Shown here piece by piece: positions 15,291-23,573 of a stretch of DNA of 33,128 nucleotides (its first letter is position 1; every line of letters begins with the position of its first letter). The position numbers and the translations under genes were made by a program. Location of the stretch: assembly GCA_947570615.1 (NCBI GenBank), contig CANOVJ010000050.1:1-33128 (forward strand), written 5' to 3'. This stretch comes from an uncultured Lachnospiraceae bacterium. GTDB taxonomy: Bacteria > Bacillota > Clostridia > Lachnospirales > Lachnospiraceae. The notes below the pieces were generated by a model, which saw only the letters and a list, made by a program, of their open reading frames with translations, had not been told where the DNA came from and did not search any database.

Positions 15291-17078
15291 ATGTCAGTGT
15301 CAGAAAAAATATTTCCCAATCTGTGTGCGCTGGGAGAGTATGTAAAGAGGTTCCAGCCGGCTGTTGTTTGGCTTCTTGCGGCGGACGTGGTATTTTTGTC
15401 TCTGCGGCCCTTTCCCTATATGTTTTTATCCAGGAGGCTTCTGAACCTGTTTGTGCAGAAGGCCCCCTTTTCGGAGGTGGTTTTCTATGCGGCGGCGCTG
15501 GTCCTGCTCACCCTGCTGCTGTCTCTGGGAGAGGAAATCTTTCACACCGGATTTTCCCGCAGACTGGAGAGACTGGACTACGATATGTTTAAGAGCATGA
15601 GCAGGAAAACGGCTTATCTGGATTATTCCATGCTCAACAGCGACGACACCAGGGAGAAGATGCAGAGCGCTTCCAGGGCCATCAACGGCAAAAATGTCTC
15701 CACGCTGATCCTTTCGATCCGCAATCTGGCGTCGGGGGGGCTCTCGCTTGTGCTGGTGACGGGCGTACTTCTGACCATGGACCGGCTTCTGATCCTGATC
15801 ATCATTGCGCTGGTGTGCGTGCAGTCCATTCTGAATGTGAAGCTGAAGAAGCTGCGGTATGACCTGGATCTGCGCCTGTGGAGAATCGACCGGAAGATGG
15901 ACTGGTTCCTGAAATTCTGCATCACAGGGGAATATGCCAGAGAAATCCGGCTCAGTCAGGCCCAGCCCTTTCTGATAAGGAAGCATGAACAGTACAGCGA
16001 TCAGTATTATAAGGAATACGGTCGGATCGAGGAGCTGGCGTCGAAGGATCGCAGCGCGCGGACAGTCCTCACCGCGGTTCAGGATCTGTCCCTGTATCTG
16101 CTGGCGGGGTGGCGGATCCTCACAGGCAACCGCACGGTGGGTGATTTTTCCATGATGGCCAGCGGCGCGGCCACCTTTCGCAGTGCGCTCTTTGACGTGA
16201 TCGAAAGTGTCAGCGAGATCCGTAACCGCTGTCGGTATTTCATGCACTATCGGCTGTATATGGAAATGCCCGGCGTGTTCTACAGCCCGAAGGAACCGCC
16301 CCTGCCGCTTCCTGCGTCTCTGGAGGACAGTGTCCTGACCTTTGACAGGGTCACCTTTTCCTATCCGGGAAGCGATCGAAAGGTACTGGATGAGGTCTCC
16401 TTCCAGACAGGCTTCAGGGATGTGGTGGCGATTGTGGGGGAGAACGGAGCGGGGAAGACTACCATTGTCAGTCTGCTCTGCCGTCTCTATGATCCCACGG
16501 AAGGGAGGATTCTGTTAAACGGGACGGATATCAGGCGGTTTGACTATGATGCCTGGGCGGGCCTGTTTTCCGTGGTCTCCCAGGATTACAGGATGTTTAC
16601 CATGACGGTCCGGGAGAACATTGGGTTGGGACAGGAGCAGACGCAGGAGAGGCTCGTGTCCGCGGCAGAGAAGGCAGGACTTGCGCATCTTGTGGAAAAA
16701 TGGCCCCAGGGACTGGATACCATGCTGATTAAGGAATTTGATCCCGAGGGCGTGGATGTGTCCGGGGGCGAGAGCCAGAGGATTGCGCTGGCCAGGGGAA
16801 TCTGCCGTGACGCGCCCTTTCTCATTCTGGACGAGCCCACCTCGGCGCTGGATCCTCTGGGGGAGAGGCAGGTTTACGACGCCATCCTGGAGCTTTCCCA
16901 GGAGAGAGCCGTGCTCTTTATCTCCCATCGTCTCTCCAGCACACAGTTTGCCGACAAAATCCTGGTGATGGAGGACGGAAAGCTGGTACAGAGCGGCAGC
17001 CATGCGGAGCTGATGGGGCAGGACGGCAGATACAGAGAGCTGTTCGAGGTCCAGGCCAGGTATTACAGAGAGGACTGA
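15291..17078 (+). CDS. ABC exporter half-transporter (membrane domain fused to ATPase)
   Basis: A 595-residue exporter-type half-transporter. Residues 1-330 are the membrane domain, with hydrophobic segments near 23-45, 62-80, 140-160 and 163-183. Residues 345-595 are the ATPase, with Walker A GENGAGKT (383-390), signature VSGGESQR (490-497), Walker B LILDEP (511-516, Glu515) and switch His546. Such proteins work as dimers and export peptides, drugs or lipids; the substrate is not evident and no peptidase domain is present. The ATG at 15291 has AGGAGGT (15277-15283) 7 bases upstream, so upstream starts are not needed. The AraC-type regulator begins 28 bases after its stop, suggesting one operon and control of, or response to, the transported compound. 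Confidence 0.87.
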   Translation: MSVSEKIFPNLCALGEYVKRFQPAVVWLLAADVVFLSLRPFPYMFLSRRLLNLFVQKAPFSEVVFYAAALVLLTLLLSLGEEIFHTGFSRRLERLDYDMFKSMSRKTAYLDYSMLNSDDTREKMQSASRAINGKNVSTLILSIRNLASGGLSLVLVTGVLLTMDRLLILIIIALVCVQSILNVKLKKLRYDLDLRLWRIDRKMDWFLKFCITGEYAREIRLSQAQPFLIRKHEQYSDQYYKEYGRIEELASKDRSARTVLTAVQDLSLYLLAGWRILTGNRTVGDFSMMASGAATFRSALFDVIESVSEIRNRCRYFMHYRLYMEMPGVFYSPKEPPLPLPASLEDSVLTFDRVTFSYPGSDRKVLDEVSFQTGFRDVVAIVGENGAGKTTIVSLLCRLYDPTEGRILLNGTDIRRFDYDAWAGLFSVVSQDYRMFTMTVRENIGLGQEQTQERLVSAAEKAGLAHLVEKWPQGLDTMLIKEFDPEGVDVSGGESQRIALARGICRDAPFLILDEPTSALDPLGERQVYDAILELSQERAVLFISHRLSSTQFADKILVMEDGKLVQSGSHAELMGQDGRYRELFEVQARYYRED

Positions 17079-17106
17079 AACAGACTGGAGGAAAGAGGGG
17101 ACGAAG

Positions 17107-18627
17107 ATGGATGATCAGAAACAGATCTTTCAATCTCTCGGGATCATTGAGGAAAGGATTCATGAAAAGCTCACGGTGGATGCGCTGGCACAGAGCCTGC
17201 ATTTTTCCAGATATCATTACCAGCGCCTGTTCCGGGAAGCGGTGGGGGAGAGTGTCATGCGCTACGTGGCAAGGCGCAGGATCGCCCTGGCCGCCGGGGA
17301 GCTTGCAGGGACGAATCGCTCCGTCCTGGAGATCGCGCTGAGATACGGCTTTGATTCCCACGAGGGCTTTTGCCGCCGCTTTAAGGCCGCTATGGGCGTA
17401 AGCCCGACGGAATACCGCAGACACCATTCTTCCATTCAGCCCCCCAGAACAGAAAAGGAGAGAAGCGCCATGTTGTATTCAAAGACCGCGGATGAGATGC
17501 TAAGGGAACTGAATCGTCTGATCGTCCAGGCGAGGGAGACGGCGGATTATACCATGAAAAGTCTGAAAAAAGACTCTGAAGCCGCCGTATTTTACAGGCA
17601 GTTTTGGGAGTTTATGGCGCAGAGGGCGCAGCAGATGGCATCCTCCCTGTCGGGAGCGCTGGAGCGGATTACCGATATTCCCGGATGTCCCGATCAGATT
17701 TCCGCCCGGTTTCTGATTATTAAGGCCATAGAGGACGCGGCCTTTTTGGCGAACCTCACTGCCCTGCAGGCAAGGCTCACCACCGCCAGGGCAATGCCGG
17801 AGCATCGGGCCCTGCTCGAGCCGATATGTGCCAGATATGAGGAGCTGGCCGGGAACGCCCGGATGAAGGCCGGGAGGATCGCGGATTTTTTTAACGAGCT
17901 GACGGCCCTGATCTTTCAGGATATGCGTTGCAGCGCCAGGGAGAAGCAGCAAAATGTGCTCCGGAAGGGGCGGGAGGCCGCAGACCGGCTTTTGGAGGAT
18001 CCCTCCCTGCCCTACGGCTATATCGCGGAGGAGATTCTCGCGATCGTCAGAGAACTGTCGGGGATCCCTGCCGGGAGAGTGAGCGCGGAGCTTTTAGAGG
18101 ACCTTCTGTTTCGGATGCAGATCATCGCCTTTACCGCGGACGTCGATCTGCTGCGCGCCCCCTCCCACAGGCCGCTTTTTGAGGGGATTTCGCAGTTTCA
18201 GGAGGAGCTTTCCGGGGCGCTTTCCTTTTACCAGGGGCTGTCCGCAGATATTTTCGCAGAAAATCTCTGCGAAAATACCGTTGTTCTGGAGCGCACTCCG
18301 GAAAAGAGATTCAGGGATATGGCTTTTCAGGGGAATATCCTGTCGTTTTATCTGAGGGGAGAAATCGCCAAACTGGGACCGCGGCTGGATGAGGGCCGGA
18401 GAGAGGCCTTTGACGGGCTCTGCGGCAGGCTGCAGGAGGCCATCCGGCTGGCCTGTCAGGCAGGGGAGCGCTCTGACGCCGGGAAGATCGCGGAAATTCT
18501 CGCTCAGACAGCGGTAGAGCTGGAGCTCCTTTCCGGGGAGCTTGGGGTATATGGCGGCCCGGTGGGGCTGCTCAGAGAGGAAATCACAGGGCTGGCCGCT
18601 GCAGCAGGCAGGCTTATGAGGGAATGA
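17107..18627 (+). CDS. AraC-family regulator with long uncharacterised C-terminal part
   Basis: A 506-residue protein. Residues 8-105 form an N-terminal AraC-type DNA-binding domain: the first helix-turn-helix is around LTVDALAQSLHFSRYHYQRLF (22-42), the second around SVLEIALRYGFDSHEGFCRRF (72-92), and it ends in the family pattern GVSPTEYRR. The remaining 390 residues are mainly helical with no domain I recognise; they contain aromatic-rich patches such as FYRQFWEF but no obvious repeat. Placing the DNA-binding domain first is less common than the usual C-terminal position. GGAGG with GAGGGG precedes the ATG. Adjacent to the ABC exporter (28-base gap), it probably senses a ligand related to that transporter; the ligand is unknown. 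Confidence 0.82.
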   Translation: MDDQKQIFQSLGIIEERIHEKLTVDALAQSLHFSRYHYQRLFREAVGESVMRYVARRRIALAAGELAGTNRSVLEIALRYGFDSHEGFCRRFKAAMGVSPTEYRRHHSSIQPPRTEKERSAMLYSKTADEMLRELNRLIVQARETADYTMKSLKKDSEAAVFYRQFWEFMAQRAQQMASSLSGALERITDIPGCPDQISARFLIIKAIEDAAFLANLTALQARLTTARAMPEHRALLEPICARYEELAGNARMKAGRIADFFNELTALIFQDMRCSAREKQQNVLRKGREAADRLLEDPSLPYGYIAEEILAIVRELSGIPAGRVSAELLEDLLFRMQIIAFTADVDLLRAPSHRPLFEGISQFQEELSGALSFYQGLSADIFAENLCENTVVLERTPEKRFRDMAFQGNILSFYLRGEIAKLGPRLDEGRREAFDGLCGRLQEAIRLACQAGERSDAGKIAEILAQTAVELELLSGELGVYGGPVGLLREEITGLAAAAGRLMRE

Positions 18628-18629
18628 GG

Positions 18630-18690
18630 GACGGATTTCCGTCGAAAAAGGTGTAAAGCTCTGCAAAACGGCAGGCTCTACACCTTTCAT
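18630..18690. terminator. Bidirectional terminator between convergent genes
   Basis: AAAGGTGTA (18647-18655) pairs perfectly with TACACCTTT (18679-18687). Inside, AGC/GCT and CTGC (18661-18664) / GCAG (18671-18674) extend the stem to a 6-base loop. Read on the - strand the stem is followed by a T run (A18645-A18649), which suits coaBC termination. A tight hairpin GACGGA/TCCGTC (18630-18643) is next to it. It lies between the AraC gene (+) and coaBC (-). Confidence 0.7.
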
Positions 18691-18742
18691 GCTTCAATAA
18701 GTCAGTCGATTTCTGCAGTGTGTTCTGAAAACGGCATGTTGG

Positions 18743-19948
18743 TTATTTCCCCACAGGCTCATCTCTGTGCGCCAGAATATAGTCAAACAGCCTCTGCGCC
18801 ACATCCTCCTTGCTCATCACGGGAAGCGGGATACATTCCCCGGCAGAGAGCAGGGTCACGACGTTGGTATCGGTTCCGAATCCGGCCCCCTGTTCCTTCA
18901 GGTTGTTAGCCACAATCAGATCCAGCTTCTTCTTTTGCAACTTTGCCCGGGAATTCTCGATCATGTTTTCCGTTTCCATGGAAAAGCCGCACAGGAACTG
19001 GCCTTTTGGTTTGTGCTCGCCCAGGAATGCCAGAATGTCCTCCGTGCGCTCCAGGGCGATGGTCAGCTCGCCATCCTTTTTCTTCATCTTTTCATCCGAC
19101 GTATATATGGGACGATAGTCCGCCACAGCGGCGGCCTTGACGATGATATCCTGCTCCCGGGAGCGGGCCTTCACCGCGTCGGCCATCTCCGCGGCGGAGG
19201 TAGTGTTGATCGTGTGGACGCCCATGGGAGGGGTAAGGTCTGTCTTTCCGGTCACCAGGGTGACTTCTGCCCCCCGAAGCATGGCGCAGCGGGCGATGGC
19301 GTAGCCCATTTTCCCGGAGGAGTGGTTGCTGATAAAGCGCACCGGATCGATCCTTTCCCGGGTGGGCCCCGCGGTCACCAGAACCTTAAGCCTCTGCATA
19401 TCCTTCGGGTACAGGGCTTTGAGGAGACACTCATAGAGGAATTCGGGCTCCGGCATTTTGCCCTCGCCGGTGTCGCCGCAGGCCAGATAGCCCCTGGCGG
19501 GGGTGATCACTTCCATTCCATAGTGGACAAGGAGCTTCAGGTTGTCCTGCAAAATGGGATTGCGGTACATCCTGGTGTTCATGGCGGGGGCGATGATTTT
19601 GGGACACTCACAGGCGAGAAACGTGGTGGTGAGCATATCGTCGGCCATGCCGTGGGCGGCTCTGGCGATGAAATTGGCGGACGCAGGCGCAACAAGGAAG
19701 GCCTGCGTCTGTTTCGCCAGAGAGACATGCTCCACACAGTGCTGGAAGTTCCGGTCAAAGGTATCCACCAGACACTTGTTTCCGGTGAGGGTCTCAAAGG
19801 TGATGGGATTGATAAAATTCGCAGCGTTGGGGGTCATGATCACGGTAATGTCCGCCCCCTGCTTTTTCAGCATGCTGGCAAGGGAGGCGATCTTGTAGGC
19901 CGCAATGCCTCCCGTAACGCCCAGTACGATGTGCTTTCCCTTTAACAT
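18743..19948 (-). CDS. coaBC: Bifunctional phosphopantothenoylcysteine decarboxylase/synthetase
   Basis: A 401-residue fusion protein for two steps of coenzyme A synthesis: ligation of cysteine to 4'-phosphopantothenate (CoaB) and FMN-dependent decarboxylation to 4'-phosphopantetheine (CoaC). The CoaC half shows [10 protein letters not shown], the catalytic His74, PAMN (Asn124) and the active Cys157 in [11 protein letters not shown]. The CoaB half shows [25 protein letters not shown] and KAAAVADY. Length matches E. coli CoaBC (406). Its ATG overlaps the end of coaX by 7 bases, and its binding site GGAGG lies inside coaX, so translation is coupled. It is the last gene of the - strand operon. 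Confidence 0.96.
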   Translation of the reverse strand: MLKGKHIVLGVTGGIAAYKIASLASMLKKQGADITVIMTPNAANFINPITFETLTGNKCLVDTFDRNFQHCVEHVSLAKQTQAFLVAPASANFIARAAHGMADDMLTTTFLACECPKIIAPAMNTRMYRNPILQDNLKLLVHYGMEVITPARGYLACGDTGEGKMPEPEFLYECLLKALYPKDMQRLKVLVTAGPTRERIDPVRFISNHSSGKMGYAIARCAMLRGAEVTLVTGKTDLTPPMGVHTINTTSAAEMADAVKARSREQDIIVKAAAVADYRPIYTSDEKMKKKDGELTIALERTEDILAFLGEHKPKGQFLCGFSMETENMIENSRAKLQKKKLDLIVANNLKEQGAGFGTDTNVVTLLSAGECIPLPVMSKEDVAQRLFDYILAHRDEPVGK

Positions 19949-20721
19949 GGCTTTTCCTCCATATTTTTCCGATAGATAATGTCCAGCCCCTTCAGGGTGA
20001 GTTCGTTGTCGCAGATGATCTTTTCCCTGCAGTGGGGAACGATACAGCCGGCCAGCCCGCCGGTGGCGATCATGTGGAAGGAATAGCCGAGATCCTCCCG
20101 GATCCGGGCGATCATGCCGTCCAGACAGGCGGCCTGTCCCAGGACGATGCCGCTTTTCATACAGTCGATGGTGTTTTTGCCGATGATTCTGCGGGGGGCC
20201 TCCAGGGAGATCCGGGGAAGCTGGGAGGTGCGGCTGGTGAGCGCGTCCAGGGAGATCCGCGCGCCGGGCAGGATCATGCCGCCCACGTAGTTTTTCTTAT
20301 CGTCCACCACGCTGATGGTGGTGGCGGTTCCCATATCGATAATTACCGCGGGGGCTCCGTAGTATTTCAGCGCCGCCACCGCGTTGACGATCAGGTCGGC
20401 GCCGATCTGGGCAGGATTATCCATGAGGATATTCAGCCCGGTCTTAATGCCCGGCCCCACCACCAGAGGAGAGATGTTCAGAAGCTTTTGCATGGCGCTT
20501 TTCATAATGTTGATCAGAGGAGGCACCACCGAAGAAATGATACATCCGGTGATCTCCTTTGTGTCGATCCGGTACAGGTCAAAAAGTGTCTTAAACTCCA
20601 CCACATACTCCAGCTCTGTCTTGGAAATATTGGTGGACACCCTCTCCACAAAATGGACCTGATCCTCCTGTGTACAGCCGATCACAATGTTTGTATTCCC
20701 GATATCGATTGCCAAAATCAT
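19942..20721 (-). CDS. coaX: Type III pantothenate kinase
   Basis: A 259-residue CoaX protein that phosphorylates pantothenate, the first committed step of coenzyme A synthesis. Type III kinases are not feedback-inhibited by CoA. Visible motifs are the P-loop-like DIGNTN (6-11), the pantothenate loop GPGIKTG (89-95), the catalytic Asp109 in QIGADL and DMGTATT (129-135). AAAGGGAGG precedes the ATG on the - strand. It lies between the membrane transporter gene and coaBC, with which it overlaps. The 108-base leader before it contains two hairpins. Confidence 0.96.
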   Translation of the reverse strand: MILAIDIGNTNIVIGCTQEDQVHFVERVSTNISKTELEYVVEFKTLFDLYRIDTKEITGCIISSVVPPLINIMKSAMQKLLNISPLVVGPGIKTGLNILMDNPAQIGADLIVNAVAALKYYGAPAVIIDMGTATTISVVDDKKNYVGGMILPGARISLDALTSRTSQLPRISLEAPRRIIGKNTIDCMKSGIVLGQAACLDGMIARIREDLGYSFHMIATGGLAGCIVPHCREKIICDNELTLKGLDIIYRKNMEEKPC

Positions 20722-20747
20722 TTCCGTTTAACCTCCCTTTTCATACT

Positions 20748-20804
20748 GCGGGAAATCTCTCACAGTGAAAGATTTCCCGCCTTCAGGGCGCATTCAGCGC
20801 CTGA
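20748..20804. promoter_or_regulatory. Two consecutive hairpins in the transporter-coaX gap
   Basis: GCGGGAAATCT (20748-20758) pairs perfectly with AGATTTCCCGC (20770-20780) over 11 bp, with an inner TCAC/GTGA stem and one mismatch. Next to it TCAGG-CGC (20783-20791, one bulged G) pairs with GCGCCTGA (20797-20804). In the - strand mRNA these stand between the transporter stop and the coaX ribosome binding site. No T run follows, so they look like processing, stability or attenuation elements and not simple terminators. Confidence 0.55.
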
Positions 20805-20829
20805 TAGTTCTGTTTCAGTCTCTTCAGAT

Positions 20830-21651
20830 TCAGTCTTTCATACCCTTTATGGGTCTGACGTGAGAGAGGGCCATGCCGATTCCGGACACCAGGATGGCGG
20901 CAACCACGGCCTCCACGATGCCGTTAAAGCTCACCACGCCCATGATCACGTCGATCACGGTATCCCCGGCAATGCCGAGGGCGTTTGCGTAGGCGTCTCT
21001 GTACAGAATAAAAATGCCGCTCATGACAAAGAGCGTGTTGGTAAAGGCGCCCGCCAGGCCCGCGTAGGCAAGGGCGATGCTGGTCGATCCCTTTTTGCCC
21101 GTATTGACGGTCAGGATCACGAACAGCACAAGAGCGCAGGCAGCTCCCGAGAGGGTGGCGATCAGGGCATTTTCCCCCTCTATTATGTTGCTGATAAATG
21201 CTCTCACGGAAAAAAACAGGATGACAGCCGCCGCGGCGTTGATCCCGATACGCCATGCCTTCTGTTCCTTTTTCAGAAGATTCCGGATCAGAAGATACAC
21301 GAAATAAGGGACGATCCCCACCAGGATCCTGGGCACGAAGCAGATGTACATGCTCCTGAATACCCCGGATATGCCCACGATATCCGCCGCCAGAACCGGC
21401 GAAAATACGAAGGCGGAGGCAGTGGCTGCCTTGAAGGTGTTGTTGATAAAGCTTGTCAGGCCAAATACAAAGCCCAGGAATGCACCTTTTTTCGGTCCTA
21501 AAAACAGCGCTCCCAGAATGACGGGGATATGGATGATGGTTGCGTTGATCACAACCAGCGGAATATATCCCAGCGGTGTGAATGCCATGATGACAATAAT
21601 GGCGGTGAACAGTGCGCTCAGCACAAGTTCATAGGTCTTTTTATTTTTCAT
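20830..21651 (-). CDS. ECF transporter substrate-binding (S) component, probably for pantothenate
   Basis: A 273-residue hydrophobic protein with about six membrane helices, resembling ECF-type vitamin transporter S components. It has an N-terminal charged start followed by ALFTAIIVIMAF, then VINATIIHIPVILGALFLGPKKGAFLGFVFGL, which fits this family. S components bind a vitamin and share an energising EcfAAT module encoded elsewhere. Specificity is inferred from context: it is the first gene of an operon with coaX and coaBC, both downstream of pantothenate. AGGAGG lies upstream of the ATG and a strong promoter lies about 50 bases further. Pantetheine or another vitamin cannot be excluded by sequence. 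Confidence 0.83.
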   Translation of the reverse strand: MKNKKTYELVLSALFTAIIVIMAFTPLGYIPLVVINATIIHIPVILGALFLGPKKGAFLGFVFGLTSFINNTFKAATASAFVFSPVLAADIVGISGVFRSMYICFVPRILVGIVPYFVYLLIRNLLKKEQKAWRIGINAAAAVILFFSVRAFISNIIEGENALIATLSGAACALVLFVILTVNTGKKGSTSIALAYAGLAGAFTNTLFVMSGIFILYRDAYANALGIAGDTVIDVIMGVVSFNGIVEAVVAAILVSGIGMALSHVRPIKGMKD

Positions 21652-21702
21652 GGTACGTTTCCTCCTGTTATTATTCTCTTAATCGAGATACAATACAGCG
21701 CC

Positions 21703-21731
21703 ATAATACCACACCGGACGGCGTCTGACAA
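21703..21731 (-). promoter_or_regulatory. Promoter of the pantothenate/CoA operon
   Basis: On the - strand TTGTCA (21731-21726) is followed after 17 bases by TATTAT (21708-21703) with an upstream TGG resembling an extended -10. The predicted leader is about 45 bases and ends in AGGAGG before the transporter start. This is the best promoter match in the window. Confidence 0.75.
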
Positions 21732-22106
21732 CTTTTGGGAGAAAATTTTATCAGGAATCCGGAGAGCGGGAGCGCGCAGACGCGGAATTTATCCCTCTGC
21801 GGGCATCCCTGACTCTGACGCGCCCCTTCCGATGGCGATATTATCCATGCGAAATTATTTGACAAATTGCAGAGAAAATGGTAACTTAATTTGTAGAGAA
21901 TTACCAGACAGATGAGGGATAACCATGAGATGCCACAGATGAGCAACCGGTTAAAATATTTCAATGTCCGCCGGGTTTATGGCAGGCAGCGGCAGCAAAA
22001 AGAGGATGAGATTTTTTGCTGCCTTTCTTGCGGTACACGGAGCAGAGGGCGGGAGGGCAGGCTTTCCTCCTCTCTGTGAATAAAGGCCAGCGGCAGGGGG
22101 AGAAAA
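21732..22106. promoter_or_regulatory. Intergenic region before the chemosensory operon with candidate promoter and hairpin
   Basis: No supported gene is present. TTGACA (21859-21864) with TAACTT 17 bases later (21882-21887) is a weak-to-moderate promoter candidate for the downstream kinase. An inverted repeat TGGTAA (21879-21884) / TTACCA (21901-21906) overlaps its -10 box. Further on, GGCAGCAAAAA (21991-22001) pairs perfectly with TTTTTGCTGCC (22013-22023), followed by TTTCTT. This is a terminator-like hairpin in the leader that might attenuate transcription. GGGGGAGA precedes the kinase ATG. Confidence 0.4.
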
Positions 22107-23546
22107 ATGGAACCATGTGAGTATGGCAGATTTCCGGTTCGGGATGCCCTGGAGATCGTCCTGATCTTCGACAGGGCAGGGAAGATCATATACGCCAATA
22201 CGCAGGCGCACACGCACCTGGGATATGAGGGGGATTTGTGCGGGAGAAAAATCGGCGAGGTTTTTCCCAATGATTTTAAGATGAGAGAGGGCGGTTTTGA
22301 CACCGATTATCCCTTCGGAGAGGAGACCAGGAAGCTGGTGGCCTACCGCAGAAATCATACCTGTTTTCCGGTGAGAACCCGGATCCTTCCCGAAAGCGGT
22401 GAAAACCCCGGAGAGGAAACCTACATATGTATGGCCATTGTCACCTCCCAGGAGGACTATTTAAACCGGGAGGTCGCCCAGGTGAAGCAGCAGGCAAGGC
22501 AGGCTCTTAAGGTGAAGTCAGAGTTTGTGGCCAATGTAACCCATGAGCTGCGCACGCCGGTGAACGGCATATCGGGTCATGTCCGGGAGCTGGCGGGGAA
22601 GGAAACCGACGCGGAAAAGTTCCGCACGCTGAAGGTGATCGAACGCTGCTGCGAGGACATGAACAAAATCATCAACAATATTCTGGATTTCTCCAAGCTC
22701 GAGGCGGGCAGGTTTGTGCTTGAGCCCCGCAGATTTAATGTGAGAGAGATGCTCAGTTATGTGAAATCCAATCATATCAGCCGGATCACCGAAAAGGGGC
22801 TGGAATTTTTCATGACGGTATCCCCCGAAGTGCCTGAGTATATCACGGGCGACGAGCTTCGGATCGGGCAGATTCTCAATAATCTCTTATCCAACGCCCT
22901 GAAATTCACCTCGGTGGGCAGGATCAGCCTGGAGGTGTTCAGGACGGCGCAGGTCAACGATAAGGTTGAGCTTTTCTTTATGGTGATAGATTCCGGAATC
23001 GGTATCGGGGATGCCGATAAGGATAAATTGTTCAAAAGCTTTTCCCAGGTGGACGCTTCCATATCCCGCAAATACGGGGGGACCGGTCTGGGCCTTAATA
23101 TCTGCAAGCAGCTTGTGGAGCTGATGGGAGGCAGGATCGGGGTGGAAAGCGAGCGCGGCAGGGGAAGCGTGTTTTCCTTTTCCATATGGGTAGAGGCGGA
23201 CGTCGGGGAGGCTGACGCGCCGGGACAGCCCGGGGCCGGCTATGACGGTCCCCCTTCGGCGGAGGAGCTTTTCCGGCGGGAGGGATGCGACGATGTCAGG
23301 CGCTATGGCGGCGGGGAGAACCAGAAGGCCCTGGAGAGAAATCTGTCAAAGCTGATCCTGTGTGTGGAGATGGAGAACTGGGAGAAGGCGGAAATGTTCA
23401 CGGAGACCATCCGCGAGCTGGCCGGCGGGGCGCCGCGGGAGGTGTCGCGGACCGTCCTTAAGCTGAAGATGGCGGTCCAGAAGGAAGATTATGAGAGAGC
23501 CATAGCCGGGGCAGAGCAGCTCAGAGCCTGCCTGACAGGCTCATAA
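22107..23546 (+). CDS. Cytoplasmic PAS-domain histidine kinase
   Basis: A 479-residue soluble sensor kinase with no membrane segment. Residues 10-115 resemble a PAS domain. A short coiled coil leads to the dimerisation/phosphoacceptor domain with His146 in NVTHELRTP, then the ATPase domain with N-box NNLLSNALKF (258-267), DSGIGIG (295-301) and GGTGLGL (324-330). After residue 400 a helical segment of about 75 residues resembles the Hpt-like tails of some hybrid kinases but has no candidate His. It lies just before the response regulator at 23574 (27-base gap), the likely partner, and heads the chemosensory operon. The signal is unknown and presumably intracellular. Confidence 0.9.
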   Translation: MEPCEYGRFPVRDALEIVLIFDRAGKIIYANTQAHTHLGYEGDLCGRKIGEVFPNDFKMREGGFDTDYPFGEETRKLVAYRRNHTCFPVRTRILPESGENPGEETYICMAIVTSQEDYLNREVAQVKQQARQALKVKSEFVANVTHELRTPVNGISGHVRELAGKETDAEKFRTLKVIERCCEDMNKIINNILDFSKLEAGRFVLEPRRFNVREMLSYVKSNHISRITEKGLEFFMTVSPEVPEYITGDELRIGQILNNLLSNALKFTSVGRISLEVFRTAQVNDKVELFFMVIDSGIGIGDADKDKLFKSFSQVDASISRKYGGTGLGLNICKQLVELMGGRIGVESERGRGSVFSFSIWVEADVGEADAPGQPGAGYDGPPSAEELFRREGCDDVRRYGGGENQKALERNLSKLILCVEMENWEKAEMFTETIRELAGGAPREVSRTVLKLKMAVQKEDYERAIAGAEQLRACLTGS

Positions 23547-23573
23547 AATAAATCGATACCGATGGGAGCAGAT

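Noticed and set aside
18767-19945. 392-codon open frame on the + strand opposite coaBC
   Set aside because: coaBC is unmistakable on the other strand, and this frame shows no domain or ribosome binding site.
141-20769. TCACAGTGA shared by the essC upstream dyad (142-150) and the loop of the coaX leader hairpin (20760-20768)
   Set aside because: It is a nine-base near-palindrome found only twice in different structural settings; chance is a sufficient explanation without more copies.
20032-21501. 489-codon open frame on the + strand across coaX and the ECF gene
   Set aside because: It runs antisense to two well-supported genes and their gap, and its His/Gly/Asp-rich composition is typical of a mirror frame.
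21930-22079. 49-codon ORF before the PAS kinase
   Set aside because: The spacing to AGGG is poor (about 12 bases), it runs through a strong hairpin, and the product has no recognisable pattern. A leader peptide cannot be fully excluded.
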